Part shown: one piece after another, positions 15,999 to 22,729 of the stretch
Position numbering within the stretch: the stretch's first letter is position 1
Layout of the letters: the number at the start of each line of letters is the position of its first letter
DNA from: CAZXSK01 sp964642855
GTDB taxonomy: Bacteria > Planctomycetota > Phycisphaerae > SM23-33
NCBI GenBank assembly: GCA_964642855.1
Contig: CAZXSK010000043.1
Span: 1-35,548, forward strand
Direction: 5' to 3'
DNA length: 35,548 nucleotides
Translations under genes and position numbers: made by a program
Notes under the pieces: model-generated
The model's database searches: none
Told to the model about the DNA's origin: nothing
What the model saw: the letters and a program-made list of their open reading frames with translations, nothing else

Positions 15999-17840
15999 AT
16001 GATCGCAAGCGCAACGTATCTTCGTGTATTCCTGGCCGGGTGTCTGGCTGTCGGGCTGGCGTGGGCGCCCGGCTGCAACGGCGCGGATTCTTCGCAGGCG
16101 GATGCGGGTGTCGAGGCCGACCGCGTGTCGAAAGGCGAGATTCGCTCCGCCGGGGACCCGGCCGAGACGGCCGCAAGTTCGTCTTCGGCCGATGGGGACA
16201 AGGGCATGCCTTCGCTGACCCAGGAGGGTACGAACATCAAGCCGGTTGCGCTGAGGCGTGTGAAGTCGACCCCGAAGCGTCTGGTGGCTGGCGACGAGAT
16301 TGACAAGCTCGAATCGCGGGTCAAGCCCGAGCGGCGGTTCGAGGGCTACCAGGCGAAGTGGCACGTCGAGACCCGCACGTTCAGCTTCCGTCACTACAAT
16401 CGGACCGTCACGAAGGATTACTTCCAGGTGGTGATGGACGGCAAGAAGGTCGTGGCGGTGCTCCGTAGCGGGGACATCATGCTGGTGGGCAAGACGCCGG
16501 ATCTGGCCGACACGAAGGTCAACATGCCCGTTGAGCGGCTGCACCTGGACAACCTGCCGGGTCCGTCGCTGCCGACGTATCAGTTCATCAAGAAGGTCCA
16601 GACCCACGGGTCGATCTACAAGGACCTCGGCGACAAGTCGCTGCCGTCGGATCATTGGGAGGTCGGCGAGGGGCACCTGACGTACGTCCGCAAGCAGACG
16701 CTGCCGGACTACGAGGTCGAGGCGCGGTTCACGTTCACCGTCGATCCGGTGTACGGCTACCGCCTCGACGCCGTGCGGGACGTGTACTTCAACAAGAAGC
16801 CCGAGAAGGGCAAGGTGAAGATGAACGGCGGGTCGTTCTGCCCCGGCTGCTACGTGCCCTGGGAGCATGCCTCGCTGTACGATCGCACCGCGTGGACGCC
16901 CGCCAAGGGCGGCATCGAGGGCTGGGCGAACAACCTGGTAACCATGGACCGCTGCGACAGCAACAAGAAGGATTTCGTCTGGCGCGACGGGGGGTTCATC
17001 GCATACCTGCCCGGCCGCAGGGGTTGGAGCCCGTGCTTCACCCGCATGGACGGCACGGGAGACACGCCACGGCTGGCGCTGTGCAACGCCCACAACGATT
17101 TCCACATCAAGTTCATCGTCAAGGATCTGCCCCGAACCGACGACGGTCGGTGGCACTTCCGGCCGGTGCATCGGCTGGTGTTCCTGCCGCCGGAGATGAC
17201 CGCCGAGGTGTGGGACAAGGTCGACCTGATCCAGAAGAACGCCCGTTCGATCATCATCAAGATCGGCGACGTGGAAGATTTCGAGGACCAGCCCGTTTCG
17301 CTGACCGAGCCGGCCCGCGGGCTGGTGTGGACTTCCGGCGCGCCCGACCTGGTCAAGGGCATCGCCCACAGCGGCAAGACCTCGCTGAAGATCGAAGGCC
17401 GCCAGTGGCCGAACCTGCCCCAGGTCTCGCTGAAGCCCTCCACCCGCTATCGCCTGGAGGGGTGGATGAAGGTCGAACCCTGGTCGGCTGAACGCATCGC
17501 CGCCGAGAAGGCCAAAGACGCCCGTCGTCGTCAGAAGCTGCGCGAGAAGGGCAGGGATCTGCCGCCCGAGGTCGACTGGGACAACCTCCAGCCGCGGGCG
17601 TACATCCGCGGCGACTTCTACGAATGGTCGCCGTATTCCGGCAAGATGCTCGAGAAGCACACCACGTCGGTCGCGACCGACAAGACTGACAAGTGGCAGC
17701 ACGTGACCTGGGAGTTCACCTCGCCGGACTGGGGCCCGTTCATCAACATTTCGTTCCACGCCGACCAGTGCACCGCGTATCTCGATGACTTCGCGTTGCG
17801 CGAGATCGACGCGGACCGGAAATCGGCCGATCGCGACTGA
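15999..17840 (+). CDS. Large lipoprotein with a C-terminal carbohydrate-binding-like beta domain
   Basis: 613 residues. A lipoprotein signal ends at APGC (Cys about 25), followed by a Ser/Ala/Asp-rich linker to about residue 95. The central region (about 110-430) is beta-rich, with aromatic and Cys-containing stretches (NGGSFCPGCYVPW, RRGWSPCFTRMDGTGDTPRL, LCNAHNDFHIKF) that I cannot match to a family. From about 440 there is a jelly-roll-like pattern: SGKTSLKIEGRQWPNLPQVS, TRYRLEGWMKVE, KWQHVTWEFTSPD, TAYLDDFALREID; this order (KTSL, Y.L.gWmK, W....f..p, yvDDf.l) is typical of CBM4/9- or CBM22-type carbohydrate-binding modules. A charged insert (AAEKAKDARRRQKLREKG) interrupts it. Probably surface-exposed and sugar-associated. 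Single-gene unit, divergent from DUF502 over 212 bp; GGGAGAT precedes the start. Confidence 0.68.
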   Translation: MIASATYLRVFLAGCLAVGLAWAPGCNGADSSQADAGVEADRVSKGEIRSAGDPAETAASSSSADGDKGMPSLTQEGTNIKPVALRRVKSTPKRLVAGDEIDKLESRVKPERRFEGYQAKWHVETRTFSFRHYNRTVTKDYFQVVMDGKKVVAVLRSGDIMLVGKTPDLADTKVNMPVERLHLDNLPGPSLPTYQFIKKVQTHGSIYKDLGDKSLPSDHWEVGEGHLTYVRKQTLPDYEVEARFTFTVDPVYGYRLDAVRDVYFNKKPEKGKVKMNGGSFCPGCYVPWEHASLYDRTAWTPAKGGIEGWANNLVTMDRCDSNKKDFVWRDGGFIAYLPGRRGWSPCFTRMDGTGDTPRLALCNAHNDFHIKFIVKDLPRTDDGRWHFRPVHRLVFLPPEMTAEVWDKVDLIQKNARSIIIKIGDVEDFEDQPVSLTEPARGLVWTSGAPDLVKGIAHSGKTSLKIEGRQWPNLPQVSLKPSTRYRLEGWMKVEPWSAERIAAEKAKDARRRQKLREKGRDLPPEVDWDNLQPRAYIRGDFYEWSPYSGKMLEKHTTSVATDKTDKWQHVTWEFTSPDWGPFINISFHADQCTAYLDDFALREIDADRKSADRD

Positions 17841-17905
17841 CCGCTGGCCGGGCCGGGCGCCCAAAGCCCCACGGCGAGTCTTCACGCCATCTTCACACGT
17901 GCGGC

Positions 17906-17926
17906 GTAGAATGTTCCTACTTCTAC
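17906..17926 (+). promoter_or_regulatory. Inverted repeat upstream of the arsenate reductase gene, candidate operator
   Basis: GTAGAA (17906-17911), 9 bases, TTCTAC (17921-17926): perfect 6-bp arms ending just before the GGGAGG ribosome site of the arsenate reductase gene. Its place in the promoter-leader fits an operator. No regulator gene is adjacent. Confidence 0.35.
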
Positions 17927-17939
17927 GGGAGGTGTGAAC

Positions 17940-18380
17940 ATGGCCGATCGCAAACCGGCGGTGCTGTTTCTCTGCACGGGCAATTCGTGTCGCAGCCAGA
18001 TGGCCGAGGCCATCACCCGCAAACTTGGCGAGGGCAAGGTGGAGGCCTACTCGGCCGGGGTGTCGCCGACGGAGATCCATCCGCTGGCCCGGCAGGTGGT
18101 CGAGGAGGCGGGCTACTCCATGGACGGCCAGCATGCCAAGGGCGTCGAGACGTACCTCGGCAAGCTGCCCGTAAACTACCTGTTCATCGTCTGCGACCGG
18201 GCTGCGAAGTCGTGTCCGACGGTCTGGCCGGGTGCGCCGGCGATGGAGCGGATCGTCGAGGTCTTCGAGGACCCGGCTGCGTTCGAGGGTTCGCCGGAGG
18301 AGACGCTGTCGAAGTTCCGCGAGGTCCGCGACCGCATCGAGGCCCGCCTGCGCGACTGGCTCGACGGGCTGGACCGCTGA
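17940..18380 (+). CDS. arsC: Arsenate reductase, thioredoxin-coupled type
   Basis: 146-residue protein of the low-molecular-weight tyrosine phosphatase fold. The phosphate loop FLCTGNSCRSQMAE has nucleophile Cys12 and Arg18 in the C-x5-R arrangement. The second and third redox cysteines, Cys85 and Cys92 in VCDRAAKSCP, have the same 7-residue spacing as Cys82/Cys89 of Staphylococcus aureus ArsC, which distinguishes thioredoxin-dependent arsenate reductases from true LMW phosphatases. It should reduce arsenate to arsenite in the cytoplasm. The ATG at 17940 is chosen over the GTG at 17934 because GGGAGG (17927-17932) is 7 bases from it. No arsR, acr3 or arsB lies next to it; gpsA follows after 73 bp, so co-transcription is possible but functionally unexplained. 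Confidence 0.85.
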   Translation: MADRKPAVLFLCTGNSCRSQMAEAITRKLGEGKVEAYSAGVSPTEIHPLARQVVEEAGYSMDGQHAKGVETYLGKLPVNYLFIVCDRAAKSCPTVWPGAPAMERIVEVFEDPAAFEGSPEETLSKFREVRDRIEARLRDWLDGLDR

Positions 18381-18453
18381 GCCGCGCAGGCCGGGGATTC
18401 GCTGTCCCTCTGCGGGCTGGAATTCGCTCCGGGGTTGCGATACGCTTCGGGGC

Positions 18454-19632
18454 ATGAGTGAAACCGTAACCATCGTCGGCGACGGGGCCATGGCCACGTT
18501 GTGCTCGATCCTGCTTGCCCAGCGGGGCGTGGGCGTCCGCCTGTACTCCTCGTTCGTCGACCTGCCCACGCGCCTCAAGCGCGACGGCGAGAACAAGCGA
18601 TACCTGCCCGGCTTTGCGATACCCGAAGACCTCGACGTGACCGTCCTGCCCGAGAAGGCGTTCGTCGACACCACGGCGATCATCTCGGCCGTGCCCACGC
18701 AATACGTCCGCGGCTGGTGGCTGCCGCTGGCTGAACACGTGCCCGCGGGCGTGCCGATCTGCTCGGTTGCCAAGGGCCTGGAGAACGACACGCTGCTTCG
18801 CCCGACGCAGGTCATCGCCGACGTGCTCGCCGGCGGGGCGAGGTCGGCCAGGGAGGGCAAAGCCGGCAAGAAACGGGCACAGCCGGCCGGCGACGGCAAC
18901 GGCGGTACCCAGCCGGCATCGGCCGGGCAGGGCCGGCAGGAATCGGCAAGAACCGGCAAGGGCCGGCAAGGCTCGTCGGGCGAGGGAGAATCGTCCCGCC
19001 CCGAGGACATTCGCGAACTGGCTGCCCTCTCCGGGCCCTGCATCGCGCCGGAAGTAGCTGCCGGGCTGCCCGCGACGGTCATCGTAGCCGCCGAACGCCA
19101 GCCCCTGGCCGAGCGACTCCAGGACATGTTCTCCCTGCCGCACTTCCGCGTGTACACCTCGACCGACGTGGTCGGGCTGGAACTCGCCGGGGCAACCAAG
19201 AACGTCATCGCCATCGCCGCGGGAATTCTCGACGGCCTGGAGATGGGCAACAACGCCAAGGCGGCGCTGCTGACGCGCGGGCTGGTGGAGATCACGCGCC
19301 TGGGCGAGGCGATGGGCGCCCGCCGCGAGACCTTCGCGGGCCTGGCGGGCATGGGCGATCTGGTCACCACCTGCATCTCGCCGGTGGGGCGGAACCGCTC
19401 GTTCGGCGAGGCCATCGGGCGGGGCCAGAGCGTGCACCAGGCCCTCGGCGCGACCGAGTCGGTCGTCGAGGGCGTGGCCACCACCGCCAGCGTGGTCGAG
19501 GTCGCCAAGGCCCACGACGTGGAAATGCCCATCACCCGCGCGATCCATCGCGTGCTGTTCGAAGACCGCAAGCCGCGCGACGAAATCCAGCGGCTGATGA
19601 ACCGCCCGCTGAAATCCGAAGCCGACGAGTAG
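18454..19632 (+). CDS. gpsA: Glycerol-3-phosphate dehydrogenase (NAD(P)+) with a 53-residue repeat insertion
   Basis: Makes sn-glycerol 3-phosphate from dihydroxyacetone phosphate for membrane lipid synthesis. 392 residues, against 325-340 for the family. Motifs: VTIVGDGAMATLCSILLAQ (nucleotide binding; the usual third Gly is replaced), ISAVPTQYVRG, CSVAKGLE, LSGPCIAPEVAAGLPATVIV, GATKNVIAIAAGILDGLEMG with the catalytic Lys and DNA/NNA region, TRGLVEITRLGEAMGA, and AGMGDLVTTCISPVGRNRSFG. The excess length is one insert at residues 130-182, between the ENDTLLRPTQV helix and LSGP. It is Gly/Ala/Ser/Arg/Gln-rich and encoded by a tract of 10-bp repeats. All catalytic motifs flank it intact, and the insert is in a surface loop, so the enzyme is probably active. 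ATG at 18454 has only a weak GGGG ribosome site; the upstream open frame overlaps arsC and is rejected. Confidence 0.9.
   Translation: MSETVTIVGDGAMATLCSILLAQRGVGVRLYSSFVDLPTRLKRDGENKRYLPGFAIPEDLDVTVLPEKAFVDTTAIISAVPTQYVRGWWLPLAEHVPAGVPICSVAKGLENDTLLRPTQVIADVLAGGARSAREGKAGKKRAQPAGDGNGGTQPASAGQGRQESARTGKGRQGSSGEGESSRPEDIRELAALSGPCIAPEVAAGLPATVIVAAERQPLAERLQDMFSLPHFRVYTSTDVVGLELAGATKNVIAIAAGILDGLEMGNNAKAALLTRGLVEITRLGEAMGARRETFAGLAGMGDLVTTCISPVGRNRSFGEAIGRGQSVHQALGATESVVEGVATTASVVEVAKAHDVEMPITRAIHRVLFEDRKPRDEIQRLMNRPLKSEADE
18841..18970 (+). repeat. Degenerate 10-bp tandem repeat tract inside gpsA
   Basis: Thirteen consecutive decamers keep one register with consensus RRCCGGCAAG. The best copies are at 18861, 18911, 18931, 18941, 18951 and 18961 (for example aaccggcaag, ggccggcaag). 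Ten is not a multiple of three, so the protein repeats every 30 bp, giving an imperfect 10-residue period (KRAQPAGDGN, GGTQPASAGQ, GRQESARTGK, GRQGSSGEGE). The tract is an exact in-frame addition to gpsA. Confidence 0.75.
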
Positions 19633-19660
19633 CTCCCCGATTCGCGCCGGGCGAGGGAGC

Positions 19661-20074
19661 TCACAGGTCTTCGCCGCCGGCGAGAGGGTCTTCGGCGGTC
19701 TCCAGGAGGGGGGTAAGCTTCATCCAGGGCGCCAGCGGGGCGGACGATCCTCCGCCCGGGCGGGTCTCCGCTGCGAGCAGTTCCGCCAGTTCGCGATCTT
19801 CCTCCAGCAGCGACATGCACACCTTGCGGGCGGTTTCCTCGTTCTCGGCCAGGAGCAGCTGCCCCAGCCGCTCGACGGCTGCCAGCGATCCGCGTGCCGA
19901 CTGGAGCGAGGTCATCGTGCGGGTGAGTTGCTTCTCGAGCTTGATCTCCCGTTTGAATCCCTTGCTGGCGAGCATGCGTCGCAGGCGTGAGGGCGAGATT
20001 TCGAGTTCCTCCAGGATCTCCGAAGGCTTCTTTCCCTTGCGCAGCAGCTTGAGGAGGTCTCGGTATCCGGGCAT
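19661..20074 (-). CDS. Small helix-turn-helix protein of unknown role
   Basis: 137 residues from the ATG at 20074 (GAAAGGA upstream). The first 50 residues form a helix-turn-helix: YRDLLKLLRKGKKPSEILEELEISPSRLRRMLASKGF, in which EILEELEIS is the positioning helix and SRLRRML the recognition helix, as in homeodomain-like or resolvase-type HTH. The rest (55-137) is helical and charged (KREIKLEKQLTRTMTS, AVERLGQLLLAENEETARKV, LLEEDRELAELLAAE), resembling a coiled-coil oligomerisation tail, with a Pro-rich end. No ligand-binding domain is visible. It could be a small DNA-binding regulator or nucleoid-associated protein. A longer open frame to 20260 is rejected because it lacks a ribosome site. 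It converges on gpsA with 28 bp between stops. Confidence 0.68.
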   Translation of the reverse strand: MPGYRDLLKLLRKGKKPSEILEELEISPSRLRRMLASKGFKREIKLEKQLTRTMTSLQSARGSLAAVERLGQLLLAENEETARKVCMSLLEEDRELAELLAAETRPGGGSSAPLAPWMKLTPLLETAEDPLAGGEDL

Positions 20075-20112
20075 GGGGTGTCCTTTCGCATCGGTGGTGG
20101 GCGGGGGCGGAA

Positions 20113-20132
20113 GCGACGGCCCTTGCCGTCGC
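20113..20132 (-). other. GC-rich hairpin in the leader of the HTH gene
   Basis: GCGACGGC-cctt-GCCGTCGC, perfect 8-bp arms with a 4-base loop, 39 bp upstream of the HTH start codon. No T-run follows on either strand. It may be a leader structure, or a 3' structure of the upstream PEP-CTERM transcript. Confidence 0.4.
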
Positions 20133-20231
20133 CGGCCAGACGCCGGTATCCACCCTCGGGCCGGCGGAGCCATCCGCGCAGCGCCAATGGCTCCGGTGCG
20201 AAGGGCCGGATCGGCCGAGGTCCCGAGCCGA

Positions 20232-20281
20232 CCGGGGAATACGAAAATGTGGATTTTCATCCCCCGGCCGGGAATCCCCGG
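20232..20281. other. Nested inverted repeats between the PEP-CTERM and HTH genes
   Basis: An inner perfect stem GAAAAT-gtgg-ATTTTC (20243-20258) lies within outer arms CCGGGGA (20232-20238) and TCCCCGG (20275-20281). A third hairpin, CCCCG-gaaaa-CGGGG, lies at 20312-20326. They follow the PEP-CTERM gene stop (20362) on the minus strand and could mark its mRNA end, although no T-tract is present. Confidence 0.35.
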
Positions 20282-20361
20282 AGCCGCCGGCGCGCGCAGC
20301 CGGCCAGGCCTCCCCGGAAAACGGGGGGCGATGTTGTCGAGACGCCGGATTGCCCCGGTCG

Positions 20362-21699
20362 TCAGCCGATGGGTTCCAGACGCCTTCGGGCCGTTCGACA
20401 GGTGAACGCAGTCGCCAGAAGCAGCCCGACGACGGTCATCGGTTCGGGGACCGTCAGCGTGTGCTCCAGCTCCAGCCTGCGCGTCCCGAGCAGGTCGAAG
20501 GAGAACGATGTCGGGCTGGCCGAGAAGCTGTCGAAGGATCCCAGGTACAGTGCGGTGTCCCGCCTCTGGTAGGGCAGGGAGGCGTCGAAGATCGCCAGCT
20601 GATCCTTGTCGAGATCCAGGACGTACACGAGGTCCGAGACGCCATCGTAGGCGACGACCGGGATGGTAAGGTCCCAGATGCTCATGGCGTCCAGGTCGTT
20701 GATGTAGTACACGCCTGTGGTGCTTCCGGCCTCGACCGTGAACGAGTACTGCCAGGCCCGGTAGAACTCGTCGGGGAAGGCTTCGAGTCGCGAGAACGAT
20801 TCGGACACGACATCTCCGCTGGCGGTGGTCTGCACGTCGCCCGCGTGGACAGTCGCCACGGTCTGGGCTCCGAAGAGCTGGCTGATGGCCTGGCCTTCTC
20901 CCCAGGTGATCGTCCCGTCGACCGCCGCGGTAACGGTGTCGGTGATGTGGATGTCCCGCAGTACGACGAAACCGTGGGGAGTGGGCGTGAGGTCAAAGCC
21001 CCAGCGGATGCCGTCGTAGATGGTGATCTGGTGCGGTGCGCCCAGGCTCGGGTCGGTGAGCTGGTTCTCCGACACGAGAAACAGGTCGGCCCACCAGAAG
21101 ACCTCCTGGTCGCACTCGCGGCGTGGGACATCGCTGAAGTCGAGATCGAAAGGCCCGTTGGCGTTAACGCCGTTGGTGTGAACGAGCGTTTCGGCGTCGG
21201 TCCAGTAGTAGGGCAGCGGCGGGGTTCCGGGGGGGTCGTCGTTGGGTCGCGGGTCGATGTAGGGTGCCCCCACACCGCCCAGGGGCTTGTTGGTGTTGAT
21301 CTCCTGGATCCACCGGTAGCTGACATTCGGTGCAGCCGGGGGAACCGCGGCGGGTTGCCACGTGGGGCCCGCCACGCCGTCGTTGTACCGGGCGCGGATG
21401 TGAGCCCCGCCGATTCCGGGAAGGCACCACGCGTTGTACCGGTCGATCGTCAGCGAGCCCGGGGCGGGCCCCCCGAGGACCACGTTGACTCCGGGAAAGT
21501 CGGCTACGAGCGTCGCCAACTGACCCGCGGCATCGGCGCCGCCGGGGGGAAGGTAGACGATCGGTGAGGGGATGAGGTCGGACCTGCAGCAGGTGCACTG
21601 AGCGCTTACGGGCCCGAGGGAATTGTCGGTGATGCTCATTCCCGCAGCGGAACTGAAAAGCGCCGCCGCGACCGAGCCGAGGATGAGCAGGCGTCTCAT
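20362..21699 (-). CDS. PEP-CTERM-anchored exported protein
   Basis: 445 residues from the ATG at 21699 (AAAGGAGAACC upstream). Signal peptide MRRLLILGSVAAALFSSAAG at the N-terminus. The body is beta-rich and acidic, with Cys near the mature start (QCTCCRSD) and aromatic/Asn/Asp-rich segments (SYRWIQEINTNKPLGG, PLPYYWTDAETLVHTNG); no enzyme motif is seen. The C-terminus is the sorting signal VPEPMTVVGLLLATAFTCRT followed by ARRRL: Pro-Glu-Pro, a single transmembrane helix and a basic end. Such proteins are exported, cleaved after the PEP motif by an exosortase (not in this window) and delivered to the cell surface or extracellular matrix. Expected to be monocistronic, with its promoter in the 408-bp gap upstream. 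The upstream open-frame extension to 22035 lacks a ribosome site. Confidence 0.78.
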   Translation of the reverse strand: MRRLLILGSVAAALFSSAAGMSITDNSLGPVSAQCTCCRSDLIPSPIVYLPPGGADAAGQLATLVADFPGVNVVLGGPAPGSLTIDRYNAWCLPGIGGAHIRARYNDGVAGPTWQPAAVPPAAPNVSYRWIQEINTNKPLGGVGAPYIDPRPNDDPPGTPPLPYYWTDAETLVHTNGVNANGPFDLDFSDVPRRECDQEVFWWADLFLVSENQLTDPSLGAPHQITIYDGIRWGFDLTPTPHGFVVLRDIHITDTVTAAVDGTITWGEGQAISQLFGAQTVATVHAGDVQTTASGDVVSESFSRLEAFPDEFYRAWQYSFTVEAGSTTGVYYINDLDAMSIWDLTIPVVAYDGVSDLVYVLDLDKDQLAIFDASLPYQRRDTALYLGSFDSFSASPTSFSFDLLGTRRLELEHTLTVPEPMTVVGLLLATAFTCRTARRRLEPIG

Positions 21700-22107
21700 A
21701 AGAGGTTCTCCTTTCCGGGTTGCGTCGGGCAGGCGTTCTCCCCGGCTACAGGGGCCGCATGGGCGATCCGGGGCGGGTGCGAGTCCGACTCCCTTGATGT
21801 AGACGGTTTCGCGGGGGCAGGAGCAGCGAGCGAGCGAAGCCCCCGGTTGGATACGGATGGGGGGACGGAGGAAGTAAAGGATGGCTCCGTTTGAAAACCC
21901 AATAACGGGCTTCAAGCGGGTCTTCACCGTGCCGGCTTCGTCCGGCTGCATCGACAGACCCAGTGGATCTGCCTGCTTCACCGTCCCTGCCCGCCCGGCG
22001 AACTCCGCGCTTTCGGGCCACGTCGGCATTCTCAAACAGAGCCTGAGCTGTTCCGCAGAACAGCCGGGCCGAGAGAATTGTAGGCGCAGGCTCGCAGGGA
22101 AAGGAAT
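21700..22107 (-). other. 408-bp intergenic region upstream of the PEP-CTERM gene
   Basis: No gene I can support. It contains an inverted repeat CGGGGGC (21812-21818) / GCCCCCG (21839-21845) and a hairpin at 22047-22064 (entered separately). A convincing -35/-10 pair for the PEP-CTERM gene is not visible. Short related stretches (cttcaccgt at 21922 and 21977) are the only direct repeats seen. Confidence 0.4.
22047..22064 (-). terminator. Hairpin after the FMN-binding-domain gene
   Basis: GCTGTTC (22047-22053), loop CGCA, GAACAGC (22058-22064): a perfect 7-bp stem, on the minus strand closed by a stable TGCG tetraloop, 44 bp beyond the stop codon. The following minus-strand sequence is only moderately T-rich (ctctgtttgag). 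Confidence 0.42.
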
Positions 22108-22518
22108 CTACTTCGGGGCCGATTGCAGGGAGTTTTCGACGGCTTTGAGGATGGCTTTGCTGCTGCCGGTGGCGCCCGAGACGGCGTCGACGTCGAGCGA
22201 CTGACGGAGGATCACGCGCAGGATCACCCCGCGGGCCTTGCGCTGGTACTCGTTGGCCGGTTCGGTCAGGACGTGGATCTTCGTGATTTTTCCGCGGCGG
22301 ACGGTGGTCTCGACGTCGACCGAGAGCGATCCGCCCTTGTAGCTGCCCTCGTAGACGCCGGAGGGTACGTCCTGGAGGTCCACCGGCTGGATCGTGAGCA
22401 TCCGGGCGCGGTCGACGTCTCCCTGCGAGCACGAGATGACCATACCCGCCAGGCCCACCACGAACACAACAGCCACCACGATCATCCGCACGACCCGCCG
22501 CAACGTTCTCTTCGCCAT
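22108..22518 (-). CDS. Membrane-anchored FMN-binding domain protein
   Basis: 136 residues from the ATG at 22518 (AAAGGA upstream). One N-terminal transmembrane anchor (RMIVVAVVFVVGLAGMVISC, about 10-30; the Cys could be a lipobox but the context is poor), then a short FMN_bind domain: VPSGVYEGSYKGGSLSVDVE, GKITKIHVL, and DAVSGATGSSKAILKAVENSL. SGAT is the motif in which Thr receives covalent FMN via a phosphodiester bond in NqrC, RnfG and related proteins, added by ApbE (not in this window). It probably faces the extracytoplasmic side and shuttles electrons, alone or with a reductase encoded elsewhere. Divergent from the coiled-coil gene across 211 bp. The open frame to 22695 upstream is not favoured. 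Confidence 0.83.
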   Translation of the reverse strand: MAKRTLRRVVRMIVVAVVFVVGLAGMVISCSQGDVDRARMLTIQPVDLQDVPSGVYEGSYKGGSLSVDVETTVRRGKITKIHVLTEPANEYQRKARGVILRVILRQSLDVDAVSGATGSSKAILKAVENSLQSAPK

Positions 22519-22729
22519 CGAGGGGTTCCTTTCCGGGCTGGGCGCTCCGTTTCCCCGGGAGCGGTCCTCCAACCGTATCGGCAAGGTCGGGCGGATTTCC
22601 CCAGCCGCGCGTTGAGGGTACTCGCCGCCGACGTCGGGCTGATTTCGCGAGGCGGGGAACTTCCCGCGGTCTGAGGCGACCAACGGCATGCACATCGGTG
22701 ACCCCCGAGACGATCGGGAGAGAAGGGCA

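Noticed and set aside
18841..18970. Regular short repeats considered as a CRISPR-like array
   Set aside because: Units are 10 bp without spacers and lie in frame inside gpsA; no cas genes are present.
15780..20153. A 1457-codon open frame on the minus strand, antisense to the lipoprotein, arsC and gpsA genes
   Set aside because: It covers several well-supported genes on the other strand, has an Arg/Pro/Ala/Gly-rich composition without domains, and arises from the absence of stops opposite G/C-ending codons.
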